NCBI RefSeq assembly: GCF_008831285.2
Contig: NC_045151.1
Span: forward strand, 10,034,571 to 10,098,570
DNA length: 64,000 bases
Direction of reading: 5' to 3'
Origin: Nymphaea colorata
Lineage: Eukaryota > Streptophyta > Magnoliopsida > Nymphaeales > Nymphaeaceae
Below are positions 45,801 through 57,189 of the stretch, in pieces; position 1 is the stretch's first letter, and each line of letters starts with the position of its first letter. Under the pieces are notes generated by a model. That model searched no databases. It saw nothing but the letters and a program-made list of their open reading frames with translations, and had not been told where the DNA came from. The position numbers and the translations under genes were made by a program.

Positions 45801-47265
45801 AGTTGCCACATAATTTTACATCAAAGTTGTAAGAATTCCAACTAGGACAAGTTTGGGACAGTTGTACACACACACAATCGTGTAAGTTTATACTCTGCAG
45901 GTTTGTCCACCTATGAACTTCACAAAAAACCTATGGAGCACATGTACATGTACTTTGTAGACATCATTGATATCCTATGAAAGTTCAAAAAAGGAAGTAT
46001 TGATTCATTAGCAGGACTTGTACATCCCCTTCCTTCAACTGTCCATCCTCTTCCTTCAACTGAACCTGTTCTTAGGACTAAAAGGGCCTATTAAATTATT
46101 AATCATCAAATAAGTGATCAGCATTTTGGTCCTTCTACATTTTCCATATGTAAACGTAATTCCTAGCAGGAATTGCCTATTGGCACATTCCATAGCCAAA
46201 TTGGTCTTTTCGTCCCCCTTTTTATTGTGGGGTGCTTCTAGAAGTTTCATTTGGTAATTGAGATTACTACCATCATACTTTCACAGTTTGCTATCATACT
46301 TGGTCATGCACTTCGTGTCATGTCAATCAGTTCAGTTAAACTTCTGGGAAAATAAGATTCCTGAAAAGATAAAACTGTGGCGCTTAACAACATAGAACCA
46401 CATGATCCACATCCCTTGTGTTCTGATGCATACTTCTATAGCGTCACTCCAGATATGCTTTCAGGAACCCACATGAATAATGCATTTTCAGACACCCCCA
46501 GAAACATTATTGCAAGACTAGTTCTATCATTTTGTCAACCACCCAACAAGTTAAGATCATGCATCTATAAGCATTAAGATAGCCATGAATGACGAGAAAA
46601 TGCACCGCAAGTTATGCCGTTCTTGAATTGGATGCAGCTAAAACTAATACAACACCAAAAAATTGGGACAAGTGAAGAGTAAACTAGAAAAAGTAAAATA
46701 CAGGTCTGACATGCAACAGCTATATAGAGGGGCACGCTACGTTCCCAAAAAATCATAAATCAATCTGTGGAACGAAAAACATGTCATCATGACACCAAGT
46801 ACAGAGTCAGCAAGGATGGACAAAGATGAAAAACTATTGTGACCCAGAAACAACCCCTATAAACTCGTAATCAAGCCACAAACACTACAGAAGCAGCGAG
46901 AGGAGAACTCAAGCCTCTAGAAAGCAACTCAAAGGAACAAAGAACCACCACCAGTAAAATGAAAGAAAAACAATAAATTCGAACTGCTCAAGTGAGAAAG
47001 GCATATGCTTTTTTTCTCAACAAAATTGAGAAAGGGAACTGATTGAACCCAACTACCCAAATGAGGAGAAGTTACACTCTCCTACCTTCGTCGCCCCCCC
47101 GATCATCAACCATCCATCTGAAGCAGCATAGTTCGAAGAAGAGCAGCTCCTTGGCGTCAGCTTCGTCAAGTATGGCTGCCATGCTTCGTACCAAATAAGA
47201 GATCCTGACTGAACCAGTAAAGACCTGACAACCCGACGATGCAAAGGTCCAGAAGTAAATCGCAT
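39293..47265 (-). CDS. Single-CRM-domain RNA-binding protein (At3g25440-like), four exons, whole gene span
   Basis: Exons 47265-47086, 44501-44184, 40520-40110 and 39829-39293 join in phase 0 at every junction, all with GT-AG introns, to give 481 residues. The CRM (CRS1/YhbY) domain is at about 197-285 and includes the GRRG loop (219-222). These domains bind RNA, and plant members help splice group I and II introns or assemble ribosomes in organelles. Wording such as DPEILTPEEHFYFLKMG and MYRGKNYSQPPPEIMSPR closely matches Arabidopsis At3g25440 as I know it. A very basic stretch precedes the domain (about 126-166) and an acidic tail follows, ending LLKKKRK. The N-terminus (MRFTSGPLHRRVVRSLLVQS) is Arg/Ser-rich without acidic residues, like an organelle presequence; mitochondrion or plastid is undecided. 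Introns are about 2.6, 3.7 and 0.3 kb. Confidence 0.9.
40110..40520 (-). CDS. CRM gene exon 3 (CRM domain)
   Basis: 137 codons between acceptor TCATCTCAG and donor AAG/GTAAGC. It starts AQRKEERLVNALEKI and contains the entire CRM domain. No stop or frameshift is seen. Confidence 0.93.
40911..41182. repeat. 136-bp tandem duplication in CRM intron 2
   Basis: CAAGGTTTCCCCTACTTTTC starts both units (40911 and 41047), and each ends in GTTGCGCTCTTTGAGT. They are almost identical, so the duplication is recent. Confidence 0.93.
42855..43120. repeat. Near-perfect palindrome in CRM intron 2
   Basis: GCAAACTGTGTAATTGTCAT at the left is answered by ATGACAATTACACAGTTTGC at the right. The arms run about 130 bases to a centre at 42988/42989 with no loop. 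The main break is a 6-7 base insertion in the left arm near 42911. No target duplication is evident. It is likely a foldback MITE or a recent inverted duplication. Confidence 0.9.
43502..43808. repeat. Foldback element with a CT-rich loop in CRM intron 2
   Basis: Arms of about 115 bases (43502-43617 and 43695-43808) pair, for example GACTAATCCAATATGG with CCATATTGGATTAGTC and AGGAGTCGGTCCAG with CTGGACCGACTCCT. They flank a loop of about 80 bases rich in CTCCTCTCTCCCTCTCC. The arms differ by scattered substitutions, so it is older than the neighbouring palindrome. Confidence 0.88.
44184..44501 (-). CDS. CRM gene exon 2 (basic region)
   Basis: 106 codons between acceptor ATATTGCAG and donor AAG/GTAAATG. 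It encodes KMKKKKPKGKRAMIKWLKFF and KKKKEYERMTQEEKILYKLK, the conserved Lys-rich segment just before the CRM domain in this family. Confidence 0.88.
44502..47085 (-). other. CRM gene intron 1
   Basis: GTAGGAGAG to ATATTGCAG, 2584 bases, AT-rich. I see no transposon ends or coding frame inside it. Confidence 0.65.
47086..47265 (-). CDS. CRM gene exon 1 (presequence)
   Basis: 60 codons from ATG at 47265 to GCGACGAAG, followed by donor GTAGGAGAG. The phase fits exon 2 exactly. No domain is seen; it likely encodes an organelle-targeting peptide. This is the least certain exon because targeting peptides are poorly conserved. Confidence 0.68.
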
Positions 47266-48028
47266 CGAGAAGATGATGGGTTAAGTTGAAAATCCAAAAA
47301 TGGCGACGAATACCTGCAAGGATGCAACAAATCAGCTGAAGAGAAGTGATAGAGAATGGAGGGTAGGATGGATGAAGGGTGAACAAGGCGGCTTCAGCCA
47401 CGCAGACGAATCCAATGCATTACTTCTTGCTCATTTCGATCACAAATTGAGAAACAGGGAGGCCGAGCAATTCGTCTGGTTTCTCGACATTGGCGAGGGG
47501 AGGAGGACAATGATGGTTCGAATCCGGAAGGCGGAAACGCTTATTAATGAAACTCGGGTCCGAATTGAATCCAGTACAGTTGTAAATGACACGTTACCCG
47601 CACTAGACGCAGCCTATTTTCATCCCTTACCTAAGCCATCAAACCTTCTTTCTGTATAGGCAGCGATGTCAATGAGACATACATTTGATTGCTGACCTAA
47701 ACTCGGATTCATTCAATTCATTTAATCAAATCTGGTAAATCCGGGTAAGGCAAATAACATCAATTGCCATATGCAGTTCTGCAATCGGATCTAATCTGAG
47801 TCCGAGGCTGGACAAAGGTTGGATTACAATGTAACTACGGGAATTCAATTATGCTAGTGGGATTTGAATCAGGTTTTGGAAAATATAGTTAATGAAGTAA
47901 GTCAATTAGGTGAGATCAAATTAAGTTGAACCCCTTAAACTTTGGTTCCCACAGAAAAAAGAGAGAGATCGAAGAGGTCGAAGAGAGAGAGAGCATGAAG
48001 AGAGAGAAAAAGAGAAGGTTGTATAGGT
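47266..48028 (-). promoter_or_regulatory. Upstream region of the CRM gene
   Basis: This should hold the 5' UTR and promoter. The GC content of 47270-47640 is higher than the spacer beyond. No convincing TATA box was found. The plus-strand open frame at 47300-47659 overlaps it without recognisable domains and is not called as a gene. Confidence 0.4.
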
Positions 48029-48320
48029 ACAAATTTTCTTTGCTCTTGTGATATGAAACACGGTCTTGGTTTTCATATTAGAGCTAGCTGCATTATAAAA
48101 AGGAGGAGATATATATATATAGAGATATATATAGAAGAGGACAAATTTTCGTTGCTCTTCTGATAATAATTACGGTCTTGGTTTTCATATTAGAGCTGGC
48201 CATGAAAAGTATATATATATATATGAGGAGAGGGAGAGGGAGAGAGAGAGAGAGAGAGAAGAGGAGGAGAGAGAAAAAAAAGGTTGAATACATACAAATT
48301 TTCTTTGCTCATATGATAAG
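48029..48320. repeat. Three units of a 50-60 bp segment separated by microsatellites
   Basis: ACAAATTTTCTTTGCTC and its variants begin at 48029, 48141 and 48294. The first two units continue to GGTCTTGGTTTTCATATTAG. (TA)n, (GA)n and GAGGAGAG runs fill the gaps. Confidence 0.85.
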
Positions 48321-50193
48321 AAATACGGTCTGGTTGGGGACTTCTCTGTCCGGATTTGGATGGGCAAATCATATGGCCTCTTATAATACAGCGCCCGATA
48401 CAATTCATTTTGTAGTGTGTTTAATCATGCCCGCAAGATACAATGGATCGAGCTTGCCTTGATTGAACGAGGCCCAAGATCGCTGAAGGATTTCAGCTTT
48501 TATATATATACATATATGAGGTGAAATCCTCCAGCCATCCAAATCTCCATTCAATCACAAGTGCCTGATACATTTCATAGGGTACCTTGCTGTGAGAGGC
48601 TGAAAGATTTCTCCAATCAACCTTAGATGGAGAAATCTATGAAACACACACACACACACATATATATATATGATAAATGTTAAGCCAATTAGGTAAGGGA
48701 CAAAAAACAAAAGACAATTAAAAGTAATCATTAAGGTGTTTTCTCTATAATATAACTTTGCAGATATGATCTCAAGAGTGCCTTGATGAGGAACATATAT
48801 TAAGTTAGTTATTTTTTGACTTTAATAATGCTTTTTTAATAATAAAAAATGAACTACACTTATAACAAAAAATTCTGATAGTATAAGAAGTCAATTTTCT
48901 ACAAAAATAACTTGATAAAACATGATTTATATTGACTTAGTATTTATGAATGTGTTAGCATATTGACATTGTGTTTACAATATTTTTAACACAAAATTAA
49001 GAGGTCTGGGTTTTATTTCTTACCTAAGTGGTGTCTGGTATTTACAAATTACTCAGAGAGAGGAAGTGGTGTGGTATATATATGCAGCTTCGTTTATTTT
49101 TCCATCACTTTAGTCTACACCCCACCCATAATCTAAAGCAATTTCAATTCCACAAGAAGCACCACACAAGCGATACCCCTTCCATCATCAAATTCATTGC
49201 TCAAGTAATGTGCCAACCATAAATGCAAAATCACGCTTCAAAATCGAGAGCCCTAAACAATGATGAGAGTCATGCATGAAACATGACATAGCAGCAACTT
49301 GCTTGGCCTAGCAAATCCAGTTACAAGATTTTGGCTCTGTTTAGAGAGACCAGCTTCCAAGTTTGATTTGCATGAAGCGCTTTGATTTCGTGTTTCAATG
49401 CGTGAAGTCAGTTAGATTAGTTGGTTACTCATATTGGCACCCCAAAGGTCGTTTGATTTGCATAGAACATGTTTTTCGATGCTGTCCTATCCGGGGGTTG
49501 GCTTTATACTTCACATATATTCCGTCCGCTGTTTGGCACTGACATGATATGGAGGGGGGATACAAGAAATGAGAGATATACTGGCGAAAAAAATCTATAT
49601 CCTTCTCAAACCCGAGCATTACTTTGATGGTTGCCTATATTGATATTGTCTACAATTTATTACCACTGAGGCAATCGCCAAGCATGGACCAATGCTGCTT
49701 ACTAACAAAACTAACCTAATAATACAAGTGCAATAAACCAAAAGGTTCATTAATGCGAGAAGATAACACTGTCATGACTAGAATATGTGAAATGTTACCA
49801 CAAGATTTGGTTGTTTCCAAGTGTGATTGGAGTTGAAAATAAACAGTTAACAGCTATGGAGCTTTATTTATTACTGATTGAGAAGAAGGGAAACACTTTA
49901 ACATCCATCCCTCTAGAACATACAACAGTAACTCCTTCGGCTATTGCGTGGAAGAAACCACCAACCCTGTCTCTGCAACACAAGTTTTTTTATTGGTAAA
50001 TGAATTGTATTATACTTCAAGAATGTCAAAGGGAGCCTTTCTTGGATGATTGGATGCTATATATCTGCCAACAAGAGTGCCTTCTATTTAGCTACAAGCC
50101 AACTTCACATGAAAGATTAAAGTTGGAAACGAACATGCATCATTTAGAGGCATTACACATGACTCAGGTCCTAAAGACCCTTCTTTTCTAAGA
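48321..50193. other. AT-rich spacer
   Basis: Includes (CA)n(TA)n at about 48641-48672 and no recognised gene. The short frames at 49787-49999 and 50000-50191 match nothing I know. Confidence 0.55.
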
Positions 50194-50435
50194 ACAAGAA
50201 CCTATGTCACAACGGTACGTGTACAGGGGTATGAGTACTGGTACGGCGTTTTCGTAAATCTTGGTATGGGTATGACGACTATTTTATATTATATTATTAT
50301 GTATTTTTAATTCCAAAAATTGAAAAAACCAAATGATATCAGCACATTAAGAAAATGTTCCTTCCATGAATCCCATAGATAATATCATAAGTCATAAAAA
50401 AAAAACAAAAAAACATAAAATGCTCCTTTCATAGA

Positions 50436-53041
50436 TCATTCTTCCAATTCTTCTTCCTTTTCATTGTCCACCTCTGCAACATCCTCCTCATCCACCTCTA
50501 TATCTTGTAGTGTACATGGTTCATTTAACCCGGAATTAAGATGGTTAAGATCATCATCTCCTTTGAAGTTAAATTCCTCACAATTCACATCCCAATTTTT
50601 ACTGTTTCCTTCCCTACAAAGGATAAGAATTAAGAATATAATTATCAAGTAATCAAGAAATCAAGAATATAGATACAAAAAATTTACAAGACAAAAAGTG
50701 TTGATTTACCTGTATTCATCATTGTTTCGTGAAAGTAATTGAAGGTTGGAATGCACATAAACTAAATCTTCTGCACGCTTGCTTGTAAGTTTGTTTCTCT
50801 TAATGTTGTGAATATGTGAGTAGATGCTCCAATTCATTTAAGAGGATGAAGATGTAGCAGATTGAACTAACAACTTCAAAGCAAGGTACTGAAGAGTGGG
50901 ATAAGCATGTCCATGTTTGACTAAGGGTGGGCATTGGGCCGGGCCGTCAGTGGGCCGGGCCGGCCCGGCCCGGCCCGGTTGGGCCCGGGCTTGGGCCAAC
51001 ATTTTCTGGGCCCGATAGGCCGGCCCAGTTCGGCCCGTTTAAGTTTTAAAAATATATATTTTTTAATTTTTTATTTTAATAATACATATTTATTATTAAT
51101 AAATATATTTTATATTTAAAAAAATTATTTTATGATTAAAAAAATATTTTTTATTTTTAAACGGGCAGGGCCCGGGCTGAGACCTGGGCTATCGGGTGCC
51201 CGATGCCCACCCTTATGTTTGACCCACCAAGGAATTGTAGATATGTGTCTCTATCTACAATTGCAGCCATATTTTCATCTCTTGTAGAAAAGCTTGTAAA
51301 CTCAATGTGAGCTCGTTCATTTTGATATGAATCTCTAAAAATTTTATTAAGACATGCCACCCTATATCTTAATAATTCAGGATCTATATGTGGTGGGGTT
51401 CTTCCAACACCTTCAGAGAGCCACTTTAATCCATAATACTTAGGGTTTAATGAGTGTGCCATGCATTGCAAAGAGGTGGTGCTCTTATCCCATCTTTTTA
51501 CTAACATATTGTGCAAATGATCAAAAAAGTCTGAATTTTCATGTGCAAAGTCCTTCTCATGATTAAAAATTACATCCCATAATTTGCAAATCATATTATC
51601 CCACATCTCATAAATACAATGAAGCATTGACTTATTACAATCAAGAGCCCACAACATCTCTCAAATAGGCTTTGTGAATGCAAGAAAATAAGAGATTTTA
51701 TCCCAAAAAATATCACCAACAAGCAAACGTTTGATGGTTTGAGCTTTGTCATCATCAACATCACGATAGAAGTTCCAATCATCATTTGTCACCATATTGA
51801 TCAATGCACTTTTAACCTTTTTGATTCTTTTCATCATAACAATGATAGAAGCAAAACGTGCCTTTGCAATTCTTAACAACTTCAAATCAGTATATCTATT
51901 ATAAATGGAAAGTGCATGTTAATGATTAACTATGAAGTTTTGAATGTTTTAACATCTCTCTCCAAGTCTTCAATCCATGAACACAACTCATAAGCATGAA
52001 GATCTTGTTCTTTGTTTGGTGGATTGCATATAATTTTCAATGCCAAATTTAAACTATGGACTGTGCAATGTGTCTAAAAAATGTGAGGATATTCATGTTT
52101 CATTAGAAGACCGGCAGCTCTACATACAGGTGCATTATCTATAATTATATGGACAACCTTATCATTTCCAACTTCTTCAATCAATTCTACGAAAAACCCC
52201 TTCAAATACTCAACATTTTTAAATTAATCAAATGCATCTATTGCTTTTAGAAAGATTGACCCATTAGCTGAAGTTGCAATAAAGCTAATAAGTGGGTGTC
52301 TTTGAATATCTGTCCAGCCATCAGATACAATTGAAACTCTATGTTGCTCCCATGCCAACTTCTGATATTGTAGCAACTTATCTATTCGACTCTTCACTTG
52401 TTGTAGGATGATGGTTCAAAGCTTTTGAGAGTTTGGTGTAACATATCCAGACATGTTGCTATTTGCCAAAGATGTAACAATATCCTTCCAATATGGATTT
52501 CTAGCTGCATTAAATAGTATGCTACTAGAAAAGAAGAATGTTCCAACTTTTCTATTTAATTCCTGTCTTTTTTGTAAAGCAAACGTCTGCTTAATTGTTT
52601 TTTGAGATGTGCCCACCTTTCTTTTTTTATGCTCTTCGGGCACATCATCGTATAACAGTACTACTGGAATGTTAACAAAACCAGATGATTTAGCACTTTT
52701 CTTCATATCATATTGTTCTTGCTCCTTCTTCAACTCATTCACAGTATGAGGTTTGATTTAAAATTGAATACCATTCTTATTGATGTGCAGTAGATGTGCT
52801 TTAACTCTTGTATATGTACCACAAAACTCCTTTCTACAAAAAGAATATTCGAATATTACATTCCCACCACCTCCAGGAACTTTTCCTTTCTTGTCCACAT
52901 AACCCCATAATGGCTGGTCCTCTTGTGATTGAATTGAAGCTTTCGATGCACAACTTGAACTTGCAGGTGTAGAAGTAGTTCCTTTCCCTTTACTTTTGGC
53001 AGCCGTATTATAATAACAAAGTTACAAAGATAATGAAACAA
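50436..53041 (-). pseudogene. hAT transposase (BED finger, DUF659, dimerisation domain), broken
   Basis: Read on the minus strand, the order is: a BED-type zinc finger near 52800-52920 (WGYVDKKGKVPGGGG, then CRKEFCGTYTRVKAHLL); a coiled, basic stretch (52742-52416); a DUF659-like catalytic region in fragments (51890-52415), including IVSDGWTDIQRHP and HIIIDNAPVCRAAG; a further conserved segment (51657-51216) with WDKSTTSLQCMAHSLNPKYY; and the hAT dimerisation region (50710-50910) with KRNKLTSKRAEDLVYVHSN. A likely donor CAG/GTAAATC at about 50710 leads to a last acidic exon (50648-50436). Stops interrupt several segments, for instance within SSSS-stop-MNWS, and a MITE insertion and a frame change split the C-terminal part. 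It cannot give a working transposase. Confidence 0.85.
50922..51215. mobile_element. hAT-type MITE nested in the transposase pseudogene, 294 bp
   Basis: TAAGGGTGGGCAT at the left and ATGCCCACCCTTA at the right are perfect inverted ends, flanked by a perfect 8-bp duplication TGTTTGAC (50914-50921 and 51216-51223). GC-rich arms built from GGGCCGGGCC surround an AT-rich centre with no coding frame. The ends resemble those of the MITE at 38306-38630 and the right end at 12568, so they form one family. Confidence 0.93.
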
Positions 53042-54046
53042 GCAAGTAACTTAAAGTCTTAATCCTTAAATATACTAGAAGTCTAGAAAAACGAAAAACA
53101 TAAAACAACATATAACACGTGAGGGTGAAAAAGAATATTATATAATCATGTGACAAGGGATGTTGATAATAGTCTGAAACAGAAATGAGCAATCGCCAAT
53201 CAAACTTTTCAGTTTTGTAGCTAGAACTATCAATTTAAAAACCTTCCAATCATTCCTACATGCAGCACCACCTATTCCCTGCCCTGCACTCTTGATGTCA
53301 TGAAGCAAAATAGATCCCTTGACAACAAAATAGATACCAAAATTTTCTGATTCCACCCATAAGTGACAACAGTTGAATTGTTTGGCTTAAGTGTATTCAT
53401 ATATTGACAGTGGTCGACAAAATAAACTGAAATACAAAATCAATTGCAGAATAAGCCTTTAAAAAATTCTAGATAAACCACGGAATGATTGCAATTTTTT
53501 TTTATGCTCTGTTCCTTGTCGTAAACAGAACTTCAGGGACAAATGGTAGTAAATTCACAGGTGACTAATGATTAGAATCAGAGCAGCGAATGAAAAAACA
53601 GCTTGTAGTTGGATCACGGATTGGCCTGTCTTCTTCGTTGCTGATGCAGATGCCCGGAGATTGATGAGATGACCACCAAGGAAGCCGATGTCACCTTCGC
53701 ATTCCCGTCGTTTTCAGAAAAAAATGGCCAAATTCCATCGCAAAGCAACAAAGCAATGCAATCAATGAAAACTGAAAAGAATACCGGCAAAACCCTAAAC
53801 ACCGCCGCCGCCGTCTGTCGCCAGCCACCATTCGCCGTCCGTCACCGGTGGCCGTACGTCGCCAGCCATCGCCGCTGCCCATGGTCGCTGCAAGGATGCA
53901 AGCACTCACTGCCGAGGGTTGTTCCAAGTCGGAAGGAGAAAGGCCATCGCGATTTTTCTTTGACCCGAAACCAGATCCAAACGTACCGGCGTACCGGTAC
54001 GGGTATGCCACCCAAACAGGCGTACCATTGTGACATAGACAAGAAC

Positions 54047-55559
54047 AATTACTCAAGAAAATCCACAGTTCTACATTTGAAGACCATTCTTAATGAAGAG
54101 ATACCACAAGGTTAGTTCACAAAAATGGCTAAATATTGCCAACCTGTGCAGAAAGATAAAGTACATCAATTCAGCACTGCTGGCAGCCCAGCCTTATCGA
54201 GAACTAGGAGACAGCAGCTATAGATGATGATGACCATTTACAAGTCAAACACGGATTTAGAATTGGAAGTCAAATCTCCAATAACAAGGGATGGACAAGA
54301 ACTTAATCTCTACGTTACATAGTTTAACTTCTCAGGCATCTTGGGTGATATGGCAAGACAAAACTGCCTCTCCAGTATAGGAGCTTACTCTTATGAGAGA
54401 ACTTTTTCTTCTTATCTTCTCAAACCCTGTTGCCATGAAATGAATTCCGTAACATAGATCTACAATCTATTTTTTCGTAGTGGATTGGATAATCAAGAAC
54501 TTTTTATTCTTATCTTCTCACCCCGGCTATATCTACAAATGTTTCTGAGGCATCAACACAATTGTATTTATCCGTAGGAAGACAATAGCCAGCCCTTTTT
54601 CTCCTAGGAAAATAAGAGTTATAAGAAAAGCCGAAGTTGATGGATGCATAAATGCAACCCACAGTTCACATGGTGTTCAGAATTAGAACTAAAGAGAAAA
54701 TGGATAACTTTGCAAAGAACAAGGTGCCTGAATTTTCTGCAGTATGACTTTATCTATCTTATCTTCCATTGACAAGGATATATTTTTTCTGGACTTTTCA
54801 CAAGTTCGATGCTAAGGAAGAGAAAAGGGAGAGAAAGGACGACCAACGTATGAAAAACCAAGTTTTGATATGCTTCATATACGGATTTCAACAACCTGTT
54901 ACAAATTGTGCAGTATTAATGTAATCACTACACACAGAATGCAACCAATGGAAGCACCAATAAACCAAATGAGAACCGCAAAAATTCAAACACCAAACAG
55001 AAAAGCGCATGTACAAGGGAAAGTACTCGCAGAATATTCAACCCAGCAGCATGAGAGCATGAGTCAATGATTTGACATCTATACAAGCCACGATGTCAGC
55101 ATATACAGAAAACAACCTTTTGTTGCCACATCTTTGCACCCATTTCTGTTATTGAATGAAAACAGAAACGAACAAACAAGTTTTGAGGTATAACTGCAAT
55201 CCTCTTAATTAAATTTAAGGTCATCGTTCTTATTAATATATTTGATATCTCCTTATTAATTAATGGAACACTCATCATTCGATTCTTTCCCTTCACCTCA
55301 ACATTCTTTACCGCTGATACTTAATGCTGAAATCCTGAGAGATGGCATGGCAATCTGAAATTGCTCGTGTATCTACAGATCCTATTTTTCTCCATATATA
55401 TATATTCATACTCATATATATATTCCAAAACATTTTAGATATTGGTTTCAGTTCTTCAAATTTTCATGGCCTTTAAAAACATAAAAGATTTAATCTCAAA
55501 GGTGGCTCAAGCTATATGTGTGTGCGTGTGTGTTACGTGCATTGATCATGAAACATTTA
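54047..55559. other. AT-rich spacer
   Basis: No gene or complete repeat recognised. Confidence 0.55.
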
Positions 55560-55740
55560 TTAACTTCGTTACATGGTTACCGAGCTGTTACTTATAAAAA
55601 TATATTTTTCACAAAGGTGAACAATTTATGATTTATATTTCAAGGAAAATATGACTTATCCTGTTACACCAAAGAGGGAAGAAAGTGTCAAACCTTGTGA
55701 CCTACAAACTGATTGACCAATTGGCCAATATATATGTATA
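55560..55740 (+). repeat. Local repeat family R2, copy 1
   Basis: GTTACATGGTTACCGAGCTG, TTACTTATAAAAATATATTT and AACCTTGTGACCTACAAACT match 58035-58230 and 63473-63660 in the same order. Confidence 0.6.
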
Positions 55741-56113
55741 CCTATATGGTAGTCAATTTTTCAACACAAAGATCACGTCTTAAATTTTCTCACTTTTAAC
55801 TGTTAGTACCTTTAAGGATATGTCCTAGTGAATTAAGTAAAGTCATTAATTGGAAGTTGAATTTGAGAAACTCCAATAGTGAAGGATGTGTTTGATTAAT
55901 ATAGCTGATAAGATAATGATTTTAATGGAAATATAACTAAAATACTATCCAAACATGATGTTGGGACAATACAAGCATAAAATATGCAAATGAATAAGAT
56001 ATGAATGGAAGCAACTGAAAAGCTATAGACAACAAAGCATCCGTCTGGTTAGACTTTAAATTTGGAGAGAGAAGAAAAGAAGGAGAGATGTGATTAAACT
56101 TTGTTTGTTTTGG

Positions 56114-56117
<4 letters not shown>

Positions 56118-56144
<27 letters not shown>
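56118..56144. repeat. (TA)n microsatellite at the break of the TIR pseudogene
   Basis: About 13 TA units sit exactly where similarity to the TIR domain ends, producing the false Tyr-Ile tail of the minus-strand frame. Confidence 0.95.
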
Positions 56145-56146
56145 CC

Positions 56147-56598
56147 CATCCATGTCCTTGATGAGATTTAAGCCAGAGAGATTTCCGACTTTCTTCAATG
56201 CTTCCTTCCATTTCCTCACCTCCGCTTGGTGCTGCTTCTTGTTGGATTGATGGTCCTTAAACACAGATTTAATGGGCCAGTTCTGGTTGCGGACGTCAGA
56301 AGGTTCCACGCCAAAGAACACCAGAATTATCTCCTTCCCGCACTCCACACTTTTGGTCACCTCTTTCAAGCACCATTTCGATTTGGCAAAGCGTTTGGAT
56401 AAGATGGGGACAAAGATGTTGGACCTCTCTATGTATACAAACATTTTCTTGATATCCTCCCCCTTTTCCAACTTTTTGTTGCCTTTGAAGGTGGAAATAC
56501 CATGCTCCTCGAGGCCCTCATAAAGATGTTTAATGAAACACTTTCAGATGTCTTAGCCTCTAAAGCTGAGAAACACTTCAAACTCGAATCCACCACTC
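56147..56598 (-). pseudogene. TIR-domain resistance-gene fragment
   Basis: On the minus strand a TIR domain can be read almost complete: FEFEVFLSFRG, a stretch with in-frame stops at 56553-56555 and 56544-56546, then HLYEGLEEHGISTFKG, EKGEDIKKMFVYIERSNIFV, ILSKRFAKSKWCLKE, VEPSDVRNQ and WKEALKKVGNLSGLNL. Such domains start plant TNL immune receptors, where they hydrolyse NAD+ and trigger defence signalling. The catalytic glutamate region (SKWCLKE) is recognisable. Similarity stops at a (TA)n run, and no NB-ARC or leucine-rich repeats follow. With two stops and truncation this is a relic. TIR-type receptors are essentially missing from grasses, so the host is probably not a grass. Confidence 0.85.
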
Positions 56599-56703
56599 TT
56601 GGTGAAGACAGTAAAGGAGTTAGTGGCTCGACCCTTCCCCTGCCTCCGAGTTTCCTCTAATTCCTTCATTAACATTTTGGTTGGCAGAAAATTGCCTCAA
56701 AAG

Positions 56704-56997
56704 CATGTGGAGGACATCTTCTTGCAAAAAATTCTTGATTCTGGAAGACATGACCAAAGAGAACCCAATGTTCCTCTTACCGAATGCCGATTTAGCTCCC
56801 TAGCAAAAAAGCAGCATTTCATGCTTTTTGTGTGCTCTTTTTATGAAATGCATGTGGAGGACATCTTCTTGCAAAAAATTCTTGATTCTGGAAGACATGA
56901 CCAAAGAGAACCCAATGTTCCTCTTACCGAATGCCGATCTAGCTCCCTAGCAAAAAAGCAGCATTTCATGCTTTTTGTGTGCTCTTTTTATGAAATG
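56704..56997. repeat. 147-bp tandem duplication
   Basis: CATGTGGAGGACATCTTCTT starts both units (56704 and 56851). They differ at about one base. The period is 49 codons, so one frame stays open through both, but the protein is unrecognised. Confidence 0.93.
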
Positions 56998-57189
56998 CAT
57001 CACATGGGCTAAGGCAGACAAATTATGATTGTCATATCCCATTCCTAGAGTGTAAAAAAAAAGGCATTTATGTTCTTCGCATTATGCTATAAAGCACCAT
57101 CAAGCAGTGTTAGGTAAGAAGAACACTATGTTTTATACTATACATTTTCAAAACATCAAACCTTATACATGGAGTTTTTAAAAAACCGT

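Larger units (their letters stand above)
50202..54038 (-). mobile_element. Complete hAT-superfamily transposon, 3.8 kb, decayed
   Basis: Left end CTATGTCACAACGGTACG and right end CGTACCATTGTGACATAG are inverted repeats matching at 17 of 18 bases. Both sides carry the same 8-bp target duplication ACAAGAAC (50194-50201 and 54039-54046). Subterminal GGTAC/GTACC motifs cluster at both ends. The interior encodes, on the minus strand, a broken BED-finger/DUF659/hAT-dimerisation transposase. A 294-bp MITE is nested inside. The intact ends mean the element could still have been moved in trans. Confidence 0.92.

Noticed and set aside
47072-47401. Alternative first exon for the CRM gene starting at 47401 (MAEAALFTLHPSYPP)
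   Set aside because: Its frame is out of phase with exon 2 at the shared donor, whereas the ATG at 47265 fits exactly.
47300-47659. Plus-strand 119-codon frame divergent from the CRM gene
   Set aside because: It overlaps the CRM 5' UTR and first exon region, no family was recognised, and no splice or promoter support was seen.
53669-54115. Plus-strand frame of 148 codons at the right end of the hAT element
   Set aside because: It crosses the transposon end and the target duplication into flanking DNA and has no domain. It overlaps the GC-rich leader of the minus-strand transposase.
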